This document shows positions 1 to 5,411 of a stretch of 5,850 nucleotides of DNA, piece by piece (position 1 is the first letter of the stretch; each line of letters starts with the position of its first letter). The stretch is from Micropruina sp. Lineage in GTDB: Bacteria > Actinomycetota > Actinomycetes > Propionibacteriales > Propionibacteriaceae. Both the position numbers and the translations under genes were made by a program. Where the stretch lies: positions 2,658,997 through 2,664,846 of the forward strand of contig CP059261.1 of assembly GCA_013693855.1 (NCBI GenBank). The letters are read 5' to 3'. A model generated the notes under the pieces. That model searched no databases and was not told the origin of the DNA. It worked only from the letters and a program-made list of their open reading frames with translations.

Positions 1-654
1 CGGCGGGGCCAGCGTGATCGACACCCCGAGGGTGCCCGCGAACGAGGCCGCCTCGACCGTGGGCCGGCCGGTACCGCCGATCGCGGCCTCCCGGTCCCAC
101 ACCAGCTGCTTGGGTGCCTTGCCCCAGCCGGCGATCAGCTGCCACATCCCGGCAAGGATGTCCCCGGCCCTGCGTGAGGGGATCATCAGCCCCGAGGTCA
201 TCCTCGAGTAGGCCAGCGTCATCGCCAGCACCGGCAGGACCTGTTCCTGAGCAAAGCCCAGCGGGATCGAGACCGCCGGGAACCACAGATCACACTGGGC
301 GATCTCGCCGGCCGCGTACCCGGTCCGGTCCGACGGGTCCAGCCCCACATACTGCGGACGGACCAGGGTCAGCCACTTCTTCAACGGCGACAACGAGTAC
401 GGCCAGTTGATCCGCGCCGCGATCTCCGGCGCCGTCATCCGCGGCGCCTCCAGCAACAGTGCACGGATCGTCTTCTCGTACCGGTCGACGACCGACCCCT
501 TCGATGGCCGCTCGTACCTGGGCGGCGAGTCCGAGGCCAACGCAGCCCGGACCGTGTTCCTCGCGATCCCCAACCGGCGAGCGATCTCCTTGATCGCCAC
601 ACCCTCCGACCGATGCAAACGGCGGATCTCCGCCCAGTTCTCCACAGTGATCAC
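1..654 (-). CDS. istA: IS21-family transposase IstA, N-terminal part (runs off the left edge)
   Basis: This is the large transposase of an IS21-type insertion sequence; the family catalyses cut-and-paste or cointegrate transposition together with the ATPase IstB. The visible 218 codons begin with ITVENWAEIRRLH, followed by a helix-turn-helix at about residues 20-39 (IKEIARRLGIARNTVRAAL). The retroviral-integrase-like catalytic core starts around residue 115. The first catalytic Asp is D122 in QCDLWFP and the second is D187 in VWDRE. The third acidic residue (Glu) and the C-terminus lie beyond the edge, as would istB. I chose GTG at 654 because it gives the usual family N-terminus (M-x-T-V-E-x-W). 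GTG at 660 and 645 are also possible, and an in-frame stop at 676-678 rules out a much longer form. There is no frameshift or internal stop, so the visible part looks intact. Confidence 0.93.
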   Translation of the reverse strand, partial: MITVENWAEIRRLHRSEGVAIKEIARRLGIARNTVRAALASDSPPRYERPSKGSVVDRYEKTIRALLLEAPRMTAPEIAARINWPYSLSPLKKWLTLVRPQYVGLDPSDRTGYAAGEIAQCDLWFPAVSIPLGFAQEQVLPVLAMTLAYSRMTSGLMIPSRRAGDILAGMWQLIAGWGKAPKQLVWDREAAIGGTGRPTVEAASFAGTLGVSITLAPP

Positions 655-668
655 CCCCACAGCGTCGA

Positions 669-703
669 GCAGGGGTCAAGATCCCCAGCCCCGCAAGGGG
701 TCA
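669..703 (-). repeat. Direct repeats at the outer end of the IS21 element
   Basis: The + strand shows gcaggggtca at 669-678 and gcaaggggtca at 693-703, about 25 bp apart. They lie just outside the istA start, in a stretch with no other coding use. IS21-family ends usually carry several short copies of a transposase-binding sequence, so these are probably IstA binding sites. A weaker third match (gcaggga) begins at 747. The exact tip of the element cannot be fixed without the other end. It lies somewhere between about 704 and 768. Confidence 0.5.
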
Positions 704-768
704 GTTTTCAGGAAGCGTCAGCACGGCCGACCTCAGAAACCCCTAGCAGGGACCCACCGCCGCAATGG

Positions 769-1077
769 TCAGGCGGTCCTGGGTGGGCAGGGTGGTGAGG
801 CGCCTGTAGCGCCAGCGCGCGGTCGGTGACCTCGAGGGCCGTGCCTGTTACCCCGACCCGGTCGCGACGCCGCCCACGCTCTGATCGTGTCCGGCCACCA
901 CCACGGCCCGCGCCCATCCATCCCGTCCGGCTCGGGCATTTGCCCCCGGCTCCGGTACGACCGGACGGTGGCCGTGCGAACCCGCTGGGTCACCGGATCC
1001 ACCAGGCCCAGCTCCACCGCCACATCACGTGGCCGCCACCGCACTTGGGCGGCCGCCGCCTCATCCTTCATCACCAC
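769..1077 (-). CDS. Small helix-turn-helix DNA-binding protein
   Basis: This is a 102-aa protein that probably acts as a transcriptional regulator. A helix-turn-helix-like segment lies at about residues 14-46 (WRPRDVAVELG, then TATVRSYRSRGQMPEPDG). It is followed by GPWWWPDTIRAWAASRPGRG, a pattern I associate with small MerR/AlpA-like regulators on actinobacterial mobile elements. The last 25 or so residues are Arg/Pro/Gly-rich and low in complexity. They may be a natural tail or may have been altered by the neighbouring IS21 insertion. Starts: GTG 1077, GTG 1074 or ATG 1071. GGAGG (minus strand, 1091-1095) is 13 bases before 1077, slightly far. The gene is divergent from the operon starting at 1222, so it is the obvious candidate to bind the dyad at 1165-1188 (inference). 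The exact family has not been verified. Confidence 0.72.
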   Translation of the reverse strand: MVMKDEAAAAQVRWRPRDVAVELGLVDPVTQRVRTATVRSYRSRGQMPEPDGMDGRGPWWWPDTIRAWAASRPGRGNRHGPRGHRPRAGATGASPPCPPRTA

Positions 1078-1162
1078 CTAGCGTAAGGGGCCTCCGCCCC
1101 CGACGGCACAGCACGTCGTTCCCACACCCTCTCCCGCACGAGTTCTCCACACCCTTCCTATC

Positions 1163-1190
1163 TTGACTTTACAGCGCGTTGTAAAATCAT
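1163..1190 (+). promoter_or_regulatory. Promoter of the rightward operon
   Basis: TTGACT at 1163-1168 matches the -35 consensus at five of six bases. After 16 bases, AATCAT at 1185-1190 matches the -10 consensus at four of six. Transcription would start near 1197, leaving a leader of about 25 bases that contains the ribosome binding site at 1211. This AT-rich patch stands out in a GC-rich intergenic region. A better-looking TAAAAT at 1182-1187 is only 13 bases from the -35 box, which is too close. Confidence 0.55.
1165..1188. promoter_or_regulatory. Operator-like dyad overlapping the promoter
   Basis: The core is TTTACAGCGCGTTGTAAA at 1168-1185. It has perfect outer arms TTTACA/TGTAAA, a self-complementary CGCG centre and one mismatched pair between them. 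Adding GA at 1165-1166 and TC at 1187-1188 gives a 24-bp dyad with 9 of 12 base pairs matched. It covers the -35/-10 interval, where a bound repressor would block RNA polymerase. The likely binder is the divergent HTH protein or another regulator of the element; this is inference from position. Confidence 0.55.
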
Positions 1191-1221
1191 TTCCAGAATC
1201 CCGGTTCGGAAGGAGAACCCA

Positions 1222-1503
1222 ATGAGCACCATCACCGTCACCGTCCACCTGCTCGAGGAGGATGGTGACCCGATCGCCACCTGCACCACCAGCGGACCCG
1301 GCTTCACCGTCGTGTCCGACGTTGCCGACCCGCGCCGGTTCAGCCCCCAAGAGGCGGCTCTCAACGCCACCTACCCAGAACGGGGCATGCGCGAACGGGC
1401 CCGCATCCACCAGGTGGGCACTGCCCGGATCGGGAGCGTGCGTGGCCTCGGCGCGACCCGCCAGTCCCTGTACACGTTCCAGATCAGCGAGGTGACCTGG
1501 TGA
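1222..1503 (+). CDS. Uncharacterised 93-aa protein, first gene of the rightward operon
   Basis: I do not recognise this protein. It starts at ATG 1222, well supported by GGAAGGAG ending six bases upstream, and ends at TGA 1501-1503. The N-terminal half (TITVTVHLLEEDGDPIATCTTSGPGFTVVSDVADP) has the alternating hydrophobic pattern of beta strands. A more helical segment follows (SPQEAALNATYPERGMRERARIHQ), then a short strand-rich end. There is no signal peptide, membrane segment or cysteine motif. It lies directly downstream of the regulated promoter, and its stop overlaps the next gene's GTG start in GTGA, so the two are probably translationally coupled. Confidence 0.78.
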   Translation: MSTITVTVHLLEEDGDPIATCTTSGPGFTVVSDVADPRRFSPQEAALNATYPERGMRERARIHQVGTARIGSVRGLGATRQSLYTFQISEVTW

Positions 1504-1973
1504 ACCGCGACCTGGACCTCGTCCGGGAAGCGATCGTCGCCGCCGGGCACGCCGACAAGACCGACCCGCCCACCCTGGAACTGGTCCGTAGCTGCCTTCC
1601 GGGTGGGGTCCGTGCCTTCGCTGGCGATCTTGACCACACTCAACTGGCCTGCGACGTCGCGGTCATCATGGCCGATCTGGTCAGCAAGCCCGAGGATGCT
1701 CGCTACCTGTGCGTCACCCTCGGCCTCACGGTACCGCTCTGGCTGACCGGCGATCCGCGACCCGCGCCCTGGTCTTCCTTGCGGCCCCAGATCCTGATCC
1801 CCGGACGCGGCCCGGCCGTCGGCACAGTGGTCGTCAAATGGGCCGGGGACCCGTGTGAGCGCAGCGTCCGCGACGTGCTCGCCCAATACCTGCGCAGCGA
1901 CCGGCGTCCGCACGGACTGCGTGAGCTGCTGTACTTGCGCACGGCGACCGCCACCGGTGAGGTCGGGTCGTGA
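1500..1973 (+). CDS. Uncharacterised 157-aa protein
   Basis: I do not recognise this protein. It starts at GTG 1500, overlapping the previous stop as GTGA, with GAGGTGA at 1488-1494 as ribosome binding site. The N-terminus is helical (MNRDLDLVREAIVAAGHADK), followed by a mixed region containing LACDVAVIMADLVSKPEDARYLCVTLGL and a C-terminal helix (CERSVRDVLAQYLRSDRRPHGLRELLYLRT). It has no membrane segment or recognisable catalytic motif. Third positions are strongly G/C throughout and the frame is uninterrupted. Its TGA (1971-1973) overlaps the next GTG in the same GTGA way, which ties it to a coupled set of small accessory proteins. Confidence 0.78.
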   Translation: MNRDLDLVREAIVAAGHADKTDPPTLELVRSCLPGGVRAFAGDLDHTQLACDVAVIMADLVSKPEDARYLCVTLGLTVPLWLTGDPRPAPWSSLRPQILIPGRGPAVGTVVVKWAGDPCERSVRDVLAQYLRSDRRPHGLRELLYLRTATATGEVGS

Positions 1974-2594
1974 GCATCACGGGCAGCCAGGGCACCTTGT
2001 TCGACATGGAGGAGCTGGCCCGGGACGCGATCCGGGCTACGTCCTGGCACGGGGCCCCGCTGGCCTTCCACACCGACTACTACAGCCCCGCCGACCTGGA
2101 TCAAGCGTTCGAGCGGTATGTTGCCGAGAATGGCCGGTTCGGTTGCCTCGCCGCCAGCCACATGTGGCATCGAGCGCTATGCGGCCCTACCCCCACCTTC
2201 GCTGGACCTGTCCACGAGATGCACCTGTTCAGCGCCGACACCCGCTGCGACACCCCAACCACCGGCACCCCGATCACTGGCCCAACCAGCTCGTCTACCA
2301 GGCCATCTGCCCCGGCTGCCGCTGGCATGCGATCGGTCCCGGCGAGAACGAGGCTGTCGAGGCATGGCACGACCACGCGATGCCCGGCTGGCGCAACCTC
2401 CCCACCCTGCCCCCGGTCAATGGGCGCGATGAGCACCGAAAGACGACCGCAGCCCTGGCCTGGCTTACCACGCACTACCCGGCAGACTGGCAGGTCGAGG
2501 GGGCACCGGTTATCACCCAACGCAGCGGTCGCGGTACCCGTCACGTGCCTGGCCGCTCCCCTACGGCGGCTACGATCTCGCAGCCCCAGCCTGA
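1970..2594 (+). pseudogene. Uncharacterised actinobacterial family protein (DUF6349-like), frame broken twice
   Basis: The start is GTG 1970 (GTGA overlap with the previous gene; GGTGAGGT at 1956-1963). The protein begins SITGSQGTLFDMEELARDA and continues through HTDYYSPADLDQAFERY and SHMWHRAL. After about residue 94 the coherent reading moves to the frame starting at 2257 (PNHRHPDHWPNQLVYQAICPGCRW, EAVEAWHDHAMPGW, GTRHVPGRSP). It then moves to the frame starting at 2562 (YGGYDLAAPA), ending at TGA 2592-2594. Adding one C to each of two C4 runs (2253-2256 and 2558-2561) restores a smooth 208-aa protein. From memory, this order of motifs (LFD..EL, SHMWHR, AVEAWHDHA.PGW, TRHVPGRSP.GGYDL) matches a small actinobacterial family of unknown function, which I believe is DUF6349; this is unverified. 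Cysteines in CPGC (about 114-117) and C93 could bind metal. The breaks may be real decay or sequence errors. Confidence 0.66.
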
Positions 2595-2674
2595 CAGTTC
2601 AACGGCTGTCGGCCGGTCCTGCCATCATGAAACCGCCTGCCAGAACCGTTCAAGGACAAGGACCACGCCGCCCG

Positions 2675-2931
2675 ATGTCGCAACGCATCCGCTCCGAGTT
2701 CGGCCCCCTCGCGGCCCGCGGCGCCGGGCCGGAGGCCACCGTTGGCGGCCGCCATGTCTACCTGCAGGCCGACGAGGGAACCTGGCGGCCGGCGCTGCTG
2801 GCCGGCTGGCATCGCCTCGAGGACGGCTGGTACGGGCTGGTCACCTGGACCCAGCCCACGAACCCCGCTTCGAGACCGGACTCATCCCAGCCGGTCGACT
2901 CCAACCCGTATCCGGAGGTTCACCACAGTGA
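2675..2931 (+). CDS. Uncharacterised small protein (~85 aa), probable frame break near its 3' end
   Basis: ATG 2675 begins MSQRIRSEFGPLAARGAG, followed by a compact tryptophan-rich stretch with strict G/C third positions (TVGGRHVYLQADEGTWRPALLAGWHRLEDGWYGLVTWTQ, about residues 22-60). This looks like a small all-beta domain. Past 2860 this frame becomes Ser/Pro-rich. The neighbouring frame reads RFETGLIPAGRLQPVSGGSPQ and stops at TGA 2929-2931, in a GTGA overlap with the next gene. One extra C in the C4 run at 2863-2866 would join the two halves into 85 residues. Third-position bias does not favour the switch (the unshifted frame is the more G/C-rich there), so this break is less certain than the two upstream. 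An earlier ATG at 2627 lacks a ribosome binding site; a weak AAGGACAAGGA lies 12 bases before 2675. Function unknown. Confidence 0.58.
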
Positions 2932-3136
2932 GCAACAGTCCGAAAGCCCTGGGAAGGGGCGCGCCCACCTGGCGCATTTCGTTGAACTCTATACCGGGTA
3001 TCCGATCGACGACCCGGCCTTCGCCTACGCGACCCACCCGCCCTGTGACCGATGCGGCACCGTCACCGCGACGGTGACCATCATCGAGGATGATCCACGT
3101 GAGGACCGGGTCTGCGCAGCCTGCTGGCCCGGCTGA
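2928..3136 (+). CDS. Small four-cysteine (zinc-ribbon-like) protein, probable early frame break
   Basis: The well-conserved-looking part is AHLAHFVELYTGYPIDDPAFAYATHPP, followed by CDRC and, about 20 residues later, CAAC, then WPG and TGA 3134-3136. Two CxxC pairs around a beta-rich TVTATVTIIEDDP segment suggest a zinc-stabilised fold, though no named family is recognised. The start signals lie in a different frame: GGAGG at 2913-2917 and GTG 2928 (reading SNSPKALG), overlapping the previous stop as GTGA. Adding one G to the G4 run at 2956-2959 joins start and body into a 69-aa protein with cysteines at about 40, 43, 63 and 66. Without repair, the body is simply continuous with the upstream frame that contains SQRIRSEFG. 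Its stop is one base from the stop of the convergent methylase gene. Confidence 0.58.
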
Positions 3137-3137
3137 T

Positions 3138-3959
3138 CTACCAGCCGGCGGGGAACAGGGTGTCCGCCGGGACGAAGTTCATCCACAACACCTCGACCCG
3201 CGCCTGGGTGCCGGGCCGGCCGCCCTGTTGGGTGGTGGCGGGGATCGCCTCCCGCCACCACGATCCCAGCCGACGTCGGTACAGCGCGTTGTCGTAGCCG
3301 GGCAGCACCACCTGTGCCCGGCAGCCCTCCAGCAGGTCCAGGAGTTGTTCGTGATGGTCTCGCTCGACCTCGTGCCGGTACTGGCCACCGGCCCGCACAT
3401 CGGTGGTGTAGGGCGGGTCGACGTACAGCAGCGTGTCGGGCAGTCGGCCGTAGTCGTCCACCACCCTCAGCGCGTCCCGGCACTCCAGCTGGACGTCCCG
3501 TAACCGCCACGCAGCCGGCGGGATCCGACCGCGGTACCCGTCGAGGTAGCCGGCCATCGAGGAACAGGTGGATGCCGGGTTCAGGTAGAACCGCCACCCG
3601 GTCGGACGACGGATGCCCGAGCGTCCCTGGGTCAGCTGGACCCACACCCGGCGGGCCACCTCCACCTCGTCCAGGTCGCCGGGAAGCGGTTGTTGAGCCA
3701 GGGTGCGTTCGGCGCGCGCGTGCGGGGTCAGCTCACACACGCGCAGCAGATCGTCGGTGCGGTCTCGCAGCACCCGCCAGAAGGTGACCAGGTGCTGGTC
3801 CAGGTCGTTGACCGTCTCGAGCTTCGACGCTGGCTTCTCCAACAGCACCGACAGTGACCCGCAGGTGGGCTCCACGTAGTGCGAATGGGTCGGGAAGAAG
3901 CTGACGATCCGGTCGGCGATGCGTTGCTTGCCGCCGTAGTACGGCATCGGCGGCCTCAC
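3138..3959 (-). CDS. D12-class DNA adenine (N6) methyltransferase, Dam-like
   Basis: This enzyme transfers a methyl group from S-adenosylmethionine to the N6 of adenine in a specific DNA sequence. Family signs appear in the order of a Dam/D12 (alpha-type) enzyme. PYYGGK is at about residues 6-11. EPTCGS at about 30-35 is the AdoMet-binding motif I, usually EPFxGx. VNDLD follows at about 50, and the catalytic motif IV DPPY is at about 181-184 in TLLYVDPPYTTDVR. The length of about 273 aa is normal. The start is uncertain: GTG 3959 gives MRPPMPYYGGK, the usual short lead-in; GTG 3968 or 3965, and ATG 3947 with GGTGAGG six bases before it, are alternatives. No restriction endonuclease gene is next to it, so it is probably an orphan methylase of the mobile element; protecting incoming DNA from restriction is inference. 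Target sequence unknown. Confidence 0.93.
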   Translation of the reverse strand: MRPPMPYYGGKQRIADRIVSFFPTHSHYVEPTCGSLSVLLEKPASKLETVNDLDQHLVTFWRVLRDRTDDLLRVCELTPHARAERTLAQQPLPGDLDEVEVARRVWVQLTQGRSGIRRPTGWRFYLNPASTCSSMAGYLDGYRGRIPPAAWRLRDVQLECRDALRVVDDYGRLPDTLLYVDPPYTTDVRAGGQYRHEVERDHHEQLLDLLEGCRAQVVLPGYDNALYRRRLGSWWREAIPATTQQGGRPGTQARVEVLWMNFVPADTLFPAGW

Positions 3960-3980
3960 CAGCACCACCCGTTCCGGGTG

Positions 3981-3999
3981 ATTATTACGCCGTAATAAT
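3981..3999. promoter_or_regulatory. Perfect 19-bp AT-rich palindrome upstream of the methylase (operator-like)
   Basis: ATTATTACGCCGTAATAAT consists of two perfect 9-bp arms around one central base. It lies in the short gap between the membrane protein's stop (4006) and the methylase start. It is far more AT-rich than anything around it. A hairpin here would have only a weak A/T stem and no T-run follows, so a terminator is unlikely. A dimeric repressor site is the better reading. Confidence 0.6.
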
Positions 4000-4009
4000 G
4001 GCCGTTCAC
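3982..4009 (-). promoter_or_regulatory. Possible internal promoter of the methylase gene
   Basis: On the minus strand GTGAAC (4009-4004) could serve as a -35 box, and TAATAA (3987-3982) 16 bases later as a -10 box. This would start transcription around 3975, just before the GTG start candidates. The -10 box and spacer lie inside the palindrome at 3981-3999, consistent with a controlled promoter that lets the methylase be expressed separately from the genes upstream. The -35 box is weak. Confidence 0.38.
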
Positions 4010-4896
4010 GGGCCGGTTCCCGTCAGCCGGCGGGCCCGCTCCAGGTCGGGCAGACGCGATTGCGGGCCGACGATCAGACCGGCCAGCACAGGCCCGTAGC
4101 CCTCGGCGATCACTTTGTCGTCGCCCAACTGCTGGGCCCGGTCCTCCCAGGCGGCGGCGAGCCGGGGACCGACCGCCGACAGCACGGCGATGATGGCCAC
4201 GCCGATCAGGGCGGGCCAGCGGCCCTCCAGCCACGACTGCACGATCGCGATACCGAAGATGATCCACCGCAGCTTCCACGCGGCGCCGATCAGCGGCAGC
4301 CGGCGGGCACGGCGCCCGAAAGGGCGGGTGAGGCTGGTGACCAGCACCCAGAGCCAGCAGAAGCAGTTCACCGCGGCGACCATCCGGGACGAGGTGACTG
4401 GTTCGCAACCGATCGCGTGGAGGAGCAGCGCCGCCAGCTTGTCCCCGGCGATCCGCCGGCGAGCGATCTGGTCGACCAGGCTGTCGCTGAGCACCAGCTG
4501 CCCGGTGCTGGCGGCAACCACCTCGACACCCCAGCGTGCCCACCACAGCCGGGGCTGGCCGCGGCCGCGCAGCGACCGGACCGGCACTACCGCGTCCCAC
4601 ACCTGGTCGGCCACCAGCTCGGGCACCGGCCTAACACCGTACCGCCACCACACCCCGGCCGGGGTGTTCCAGCCAGCCGTAATCGTGGCCATCGCCACCA
4701 CCAGCAACGCCGCGATCACGGGCGCCGCAGCGACCAGGACGATCCACACGCAGCTCGACACCACGATGCCGGTCAACTGCGCCCGGAGCCACACCCACGC
4801 CAGCCGCGCACCTGTCCGCCCTCCGCTCAGCCGTCGGAGGCGAGCCGGGCAAGCCGGCCGGCCTCCTTGGCGTCCAGGATCGTCCCGCCGGTCCAT
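4006..4896 (-). CDS. Multi-pass membrane protein resembling an M48 peptidase without the HExxH motif
   Basis: A 296-aa membrane protein. Hydrophobic segments lie at about residues 42-72 (long enough for one or two passes), 172-190, 210-223 and 228-243. The layout recalls M48 (Ste24/HtpX-like) zinc peptidases. QLVLSDSLVDQIARRRIAGDKLAALLLH (133-160) occupies the place of the family's segment leading into HELGH, and EDRAQQLGDDKVIAEGYGPVLAGL (251-274) that of the later ExxxD region followed by a GYGP-type helix. Here the zinc motif reads HAIGC (160-164), so the catalytic Glu and second His are missing, and the later region has QQLGDD. If the homology holds, it is an inactive relative. ATG 4896 overlaps the upstream coiled-coil gene by 70 bases and lacks a clear ribosome binding site. 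GTG 4794 (262 aa, just before the first membrane segment) is an equally good start. Other membrane proteins with chance similarity remain possible. Confidence 0.68.
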   Translation of the reverse strand: MDRRDDPGRQGGRPACPARLRRLSGGRTGARLAWVWLRAQLTGIVVSSCVWIVLVAAAPVIAALLVVAMATITAGWNTPAGVWWRYGVRPVPELVADQVWDAVVPVRSLRGRGQPRLWWARWGVEVVAASTGQLVLSDSLVDQIARRRIAGDKLAALLLHAIGCEPVTSSRMVAAVNCFCWLWVLVTSLTRPFGRRARRLPLIGAAWKLRWIIFGIAIVQSWLEGRWPALIGVAIIAVLSAVGPRLAAAWEDRAQQLGDDKVIAEGYGPVLAGLIVGPQSRLPDLERARRLTGTGP

Positions 4897-5141
4897 TCCA
4901 GGATCTCGGCGATCGTGAGCCCTTCGGCCAGCATGGCCGCGATCCCCGCGGCCGCGGCCTGCTCGAGCTCGGCGAGCTTGTCCTTGCGTGCCTCGAGTGC
5001 CCCGACCACCTCGAGCGCGGCCGCGGTGATCCGCTTCTCTCGCTCGGCCCGCAGCGCCTGGATACGGCCCACCGCCTGAGTCACCTGGGCCCGCGCCCGC
5101 CGCTTCGGATCCAGCGGCAACCCCGTCTGCCCCTCACCCAC
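4827..5141 (-). CDS. Small coiled-coil protein of unknown function (104 aa)
   Basis: GTG 5141 is a confident start: AGGAGG (minus strand, 5155-5150) lies eight bases upstream. Residues about 12-70 form a continuous charged, Ala/Leu/Glu-rich helix (RRARAQVTQAVGRIQALRAEREKR ..., ALEARKDKLAELEQAAAAG) likely to dimerise as a coiled coil. The end (MLAEGLTIAEILEWTGGTILDAKEAGRLARLA) resembles a small helix-turn-helix, with LTIAEILEWTG as the first helix and turn. This suggests a DNA-binding or partner-binding accessory protein. It is the first gene of the leftward set and lies across the non-coding region from the relaxase, where relaxosome accessory proteins are often found. A role in transfer is only inference from position. 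Confidence 0.75.
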   Translation of the reverse strand: MGEGQTGLPLDPKRRARAQVTQAVGRIQALRAEREKRITAAALEVVGALEARKDKLAELEQAAAAGIAAMLAEGLTIAEILEWTGGTILDAKEAGRLARLASDG

Positions 5142-5201
5142 GTTTCGATCCTCCTCACAGGCCCGCCAGTCGGCCCCTCACCCTTCCTTTGCGCCGGCCA
5201 C

Positions 5202-5220
5202 CCATCCGATTCGGACACCC
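5202..5220 (+). repeat. Inverted repeat, left arm
   Basis: CCATCCGATTCGGACACCC is the reverse complement of 5412-5430 with one mismatch (T/C at the fourth base). The core TCCGATTCGGA is itself nearly palindromic. It lies 61-79 bases upstream of the coiled-coil gene start. Confidence 0.75.
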
Positions 5221-5411
5221 CCGTGACGTTTCCTCAGACCCGCACCCCTGACCGTCCCCCACGACCGAGTCCGGCCACGTTCCCGACCTTCGTCCCAACC
5301 CCTGTTTTCGCCCCTGTTGAAGTGGCACACACCTCTTGCACCATGGCCGGAGTCTGTATCGCCCCTTGTCAGCGAAAGATGCTGAAGTTTCGTTGAAAGT
5401 CGCGGTGGTTT

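Noticed and set aside
407..829. A 140-codon plus-strand frame opposite istA
   Set aside because: It is antisense to a clear IS21 transposase with HTH and catalytic aspartates, and runs across the IS end into intergenic sequence.
2253..2561. Programmed -1 ribosomal frameshifting as the cause of the frame switches
   Set aside because: The direction fits, but there is no classic slippery heptamer and no evident downstream stem or pseudoknot. Four such events in 700 bases would be extraordinary.
1855..2931. A 358-codon plus-strand frame
   Set aside because: It overlaps the well-supported 1500-1973 gene in another frame and has no start signal. Only its middle part (about 2257-2559) is real coding, belonging to the frame-broken gene starting at 1970.
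1970..3136. A single uninterrupted 388-codon frame
   Set aside because: The middle part (about 2257-2670) reads as Pro/Ser/Thr/Arg-rich low-complexity sequence in this frame, while the adjacent frame gives strongly patterned sequence with G/C third positions. The frame is open because stop codons are rare at this GC content. It is kept only as an alternative.
3025..3645. A 206-codon minus-strand frame inside the methylase
   Set aside because: It overlaps the DPPY-containing methylase frame and extends past its stop into the convergent gene; the composition is Gly/Arg/Pro-rich shadow sequence.
4060..5079. A 339-codon plus-strand frame opposite the membrane and coiled-coil genes
   Set aside because: The translation is rich in Gly, Pro, Arg, Asp and His with no fold-like pattern. 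It mirrors the codon bias of the minus-strand genes, which have clear membrane segments and a strong ribosome binding site.
5361..5400. A sigma-70 promoter for the relaxase (TTGTCA 5366 or TTGAAA 5393 as -35)
   Set aside because: Neither has an acceptable -10 box at 16-18 bases, so no promoter is called.
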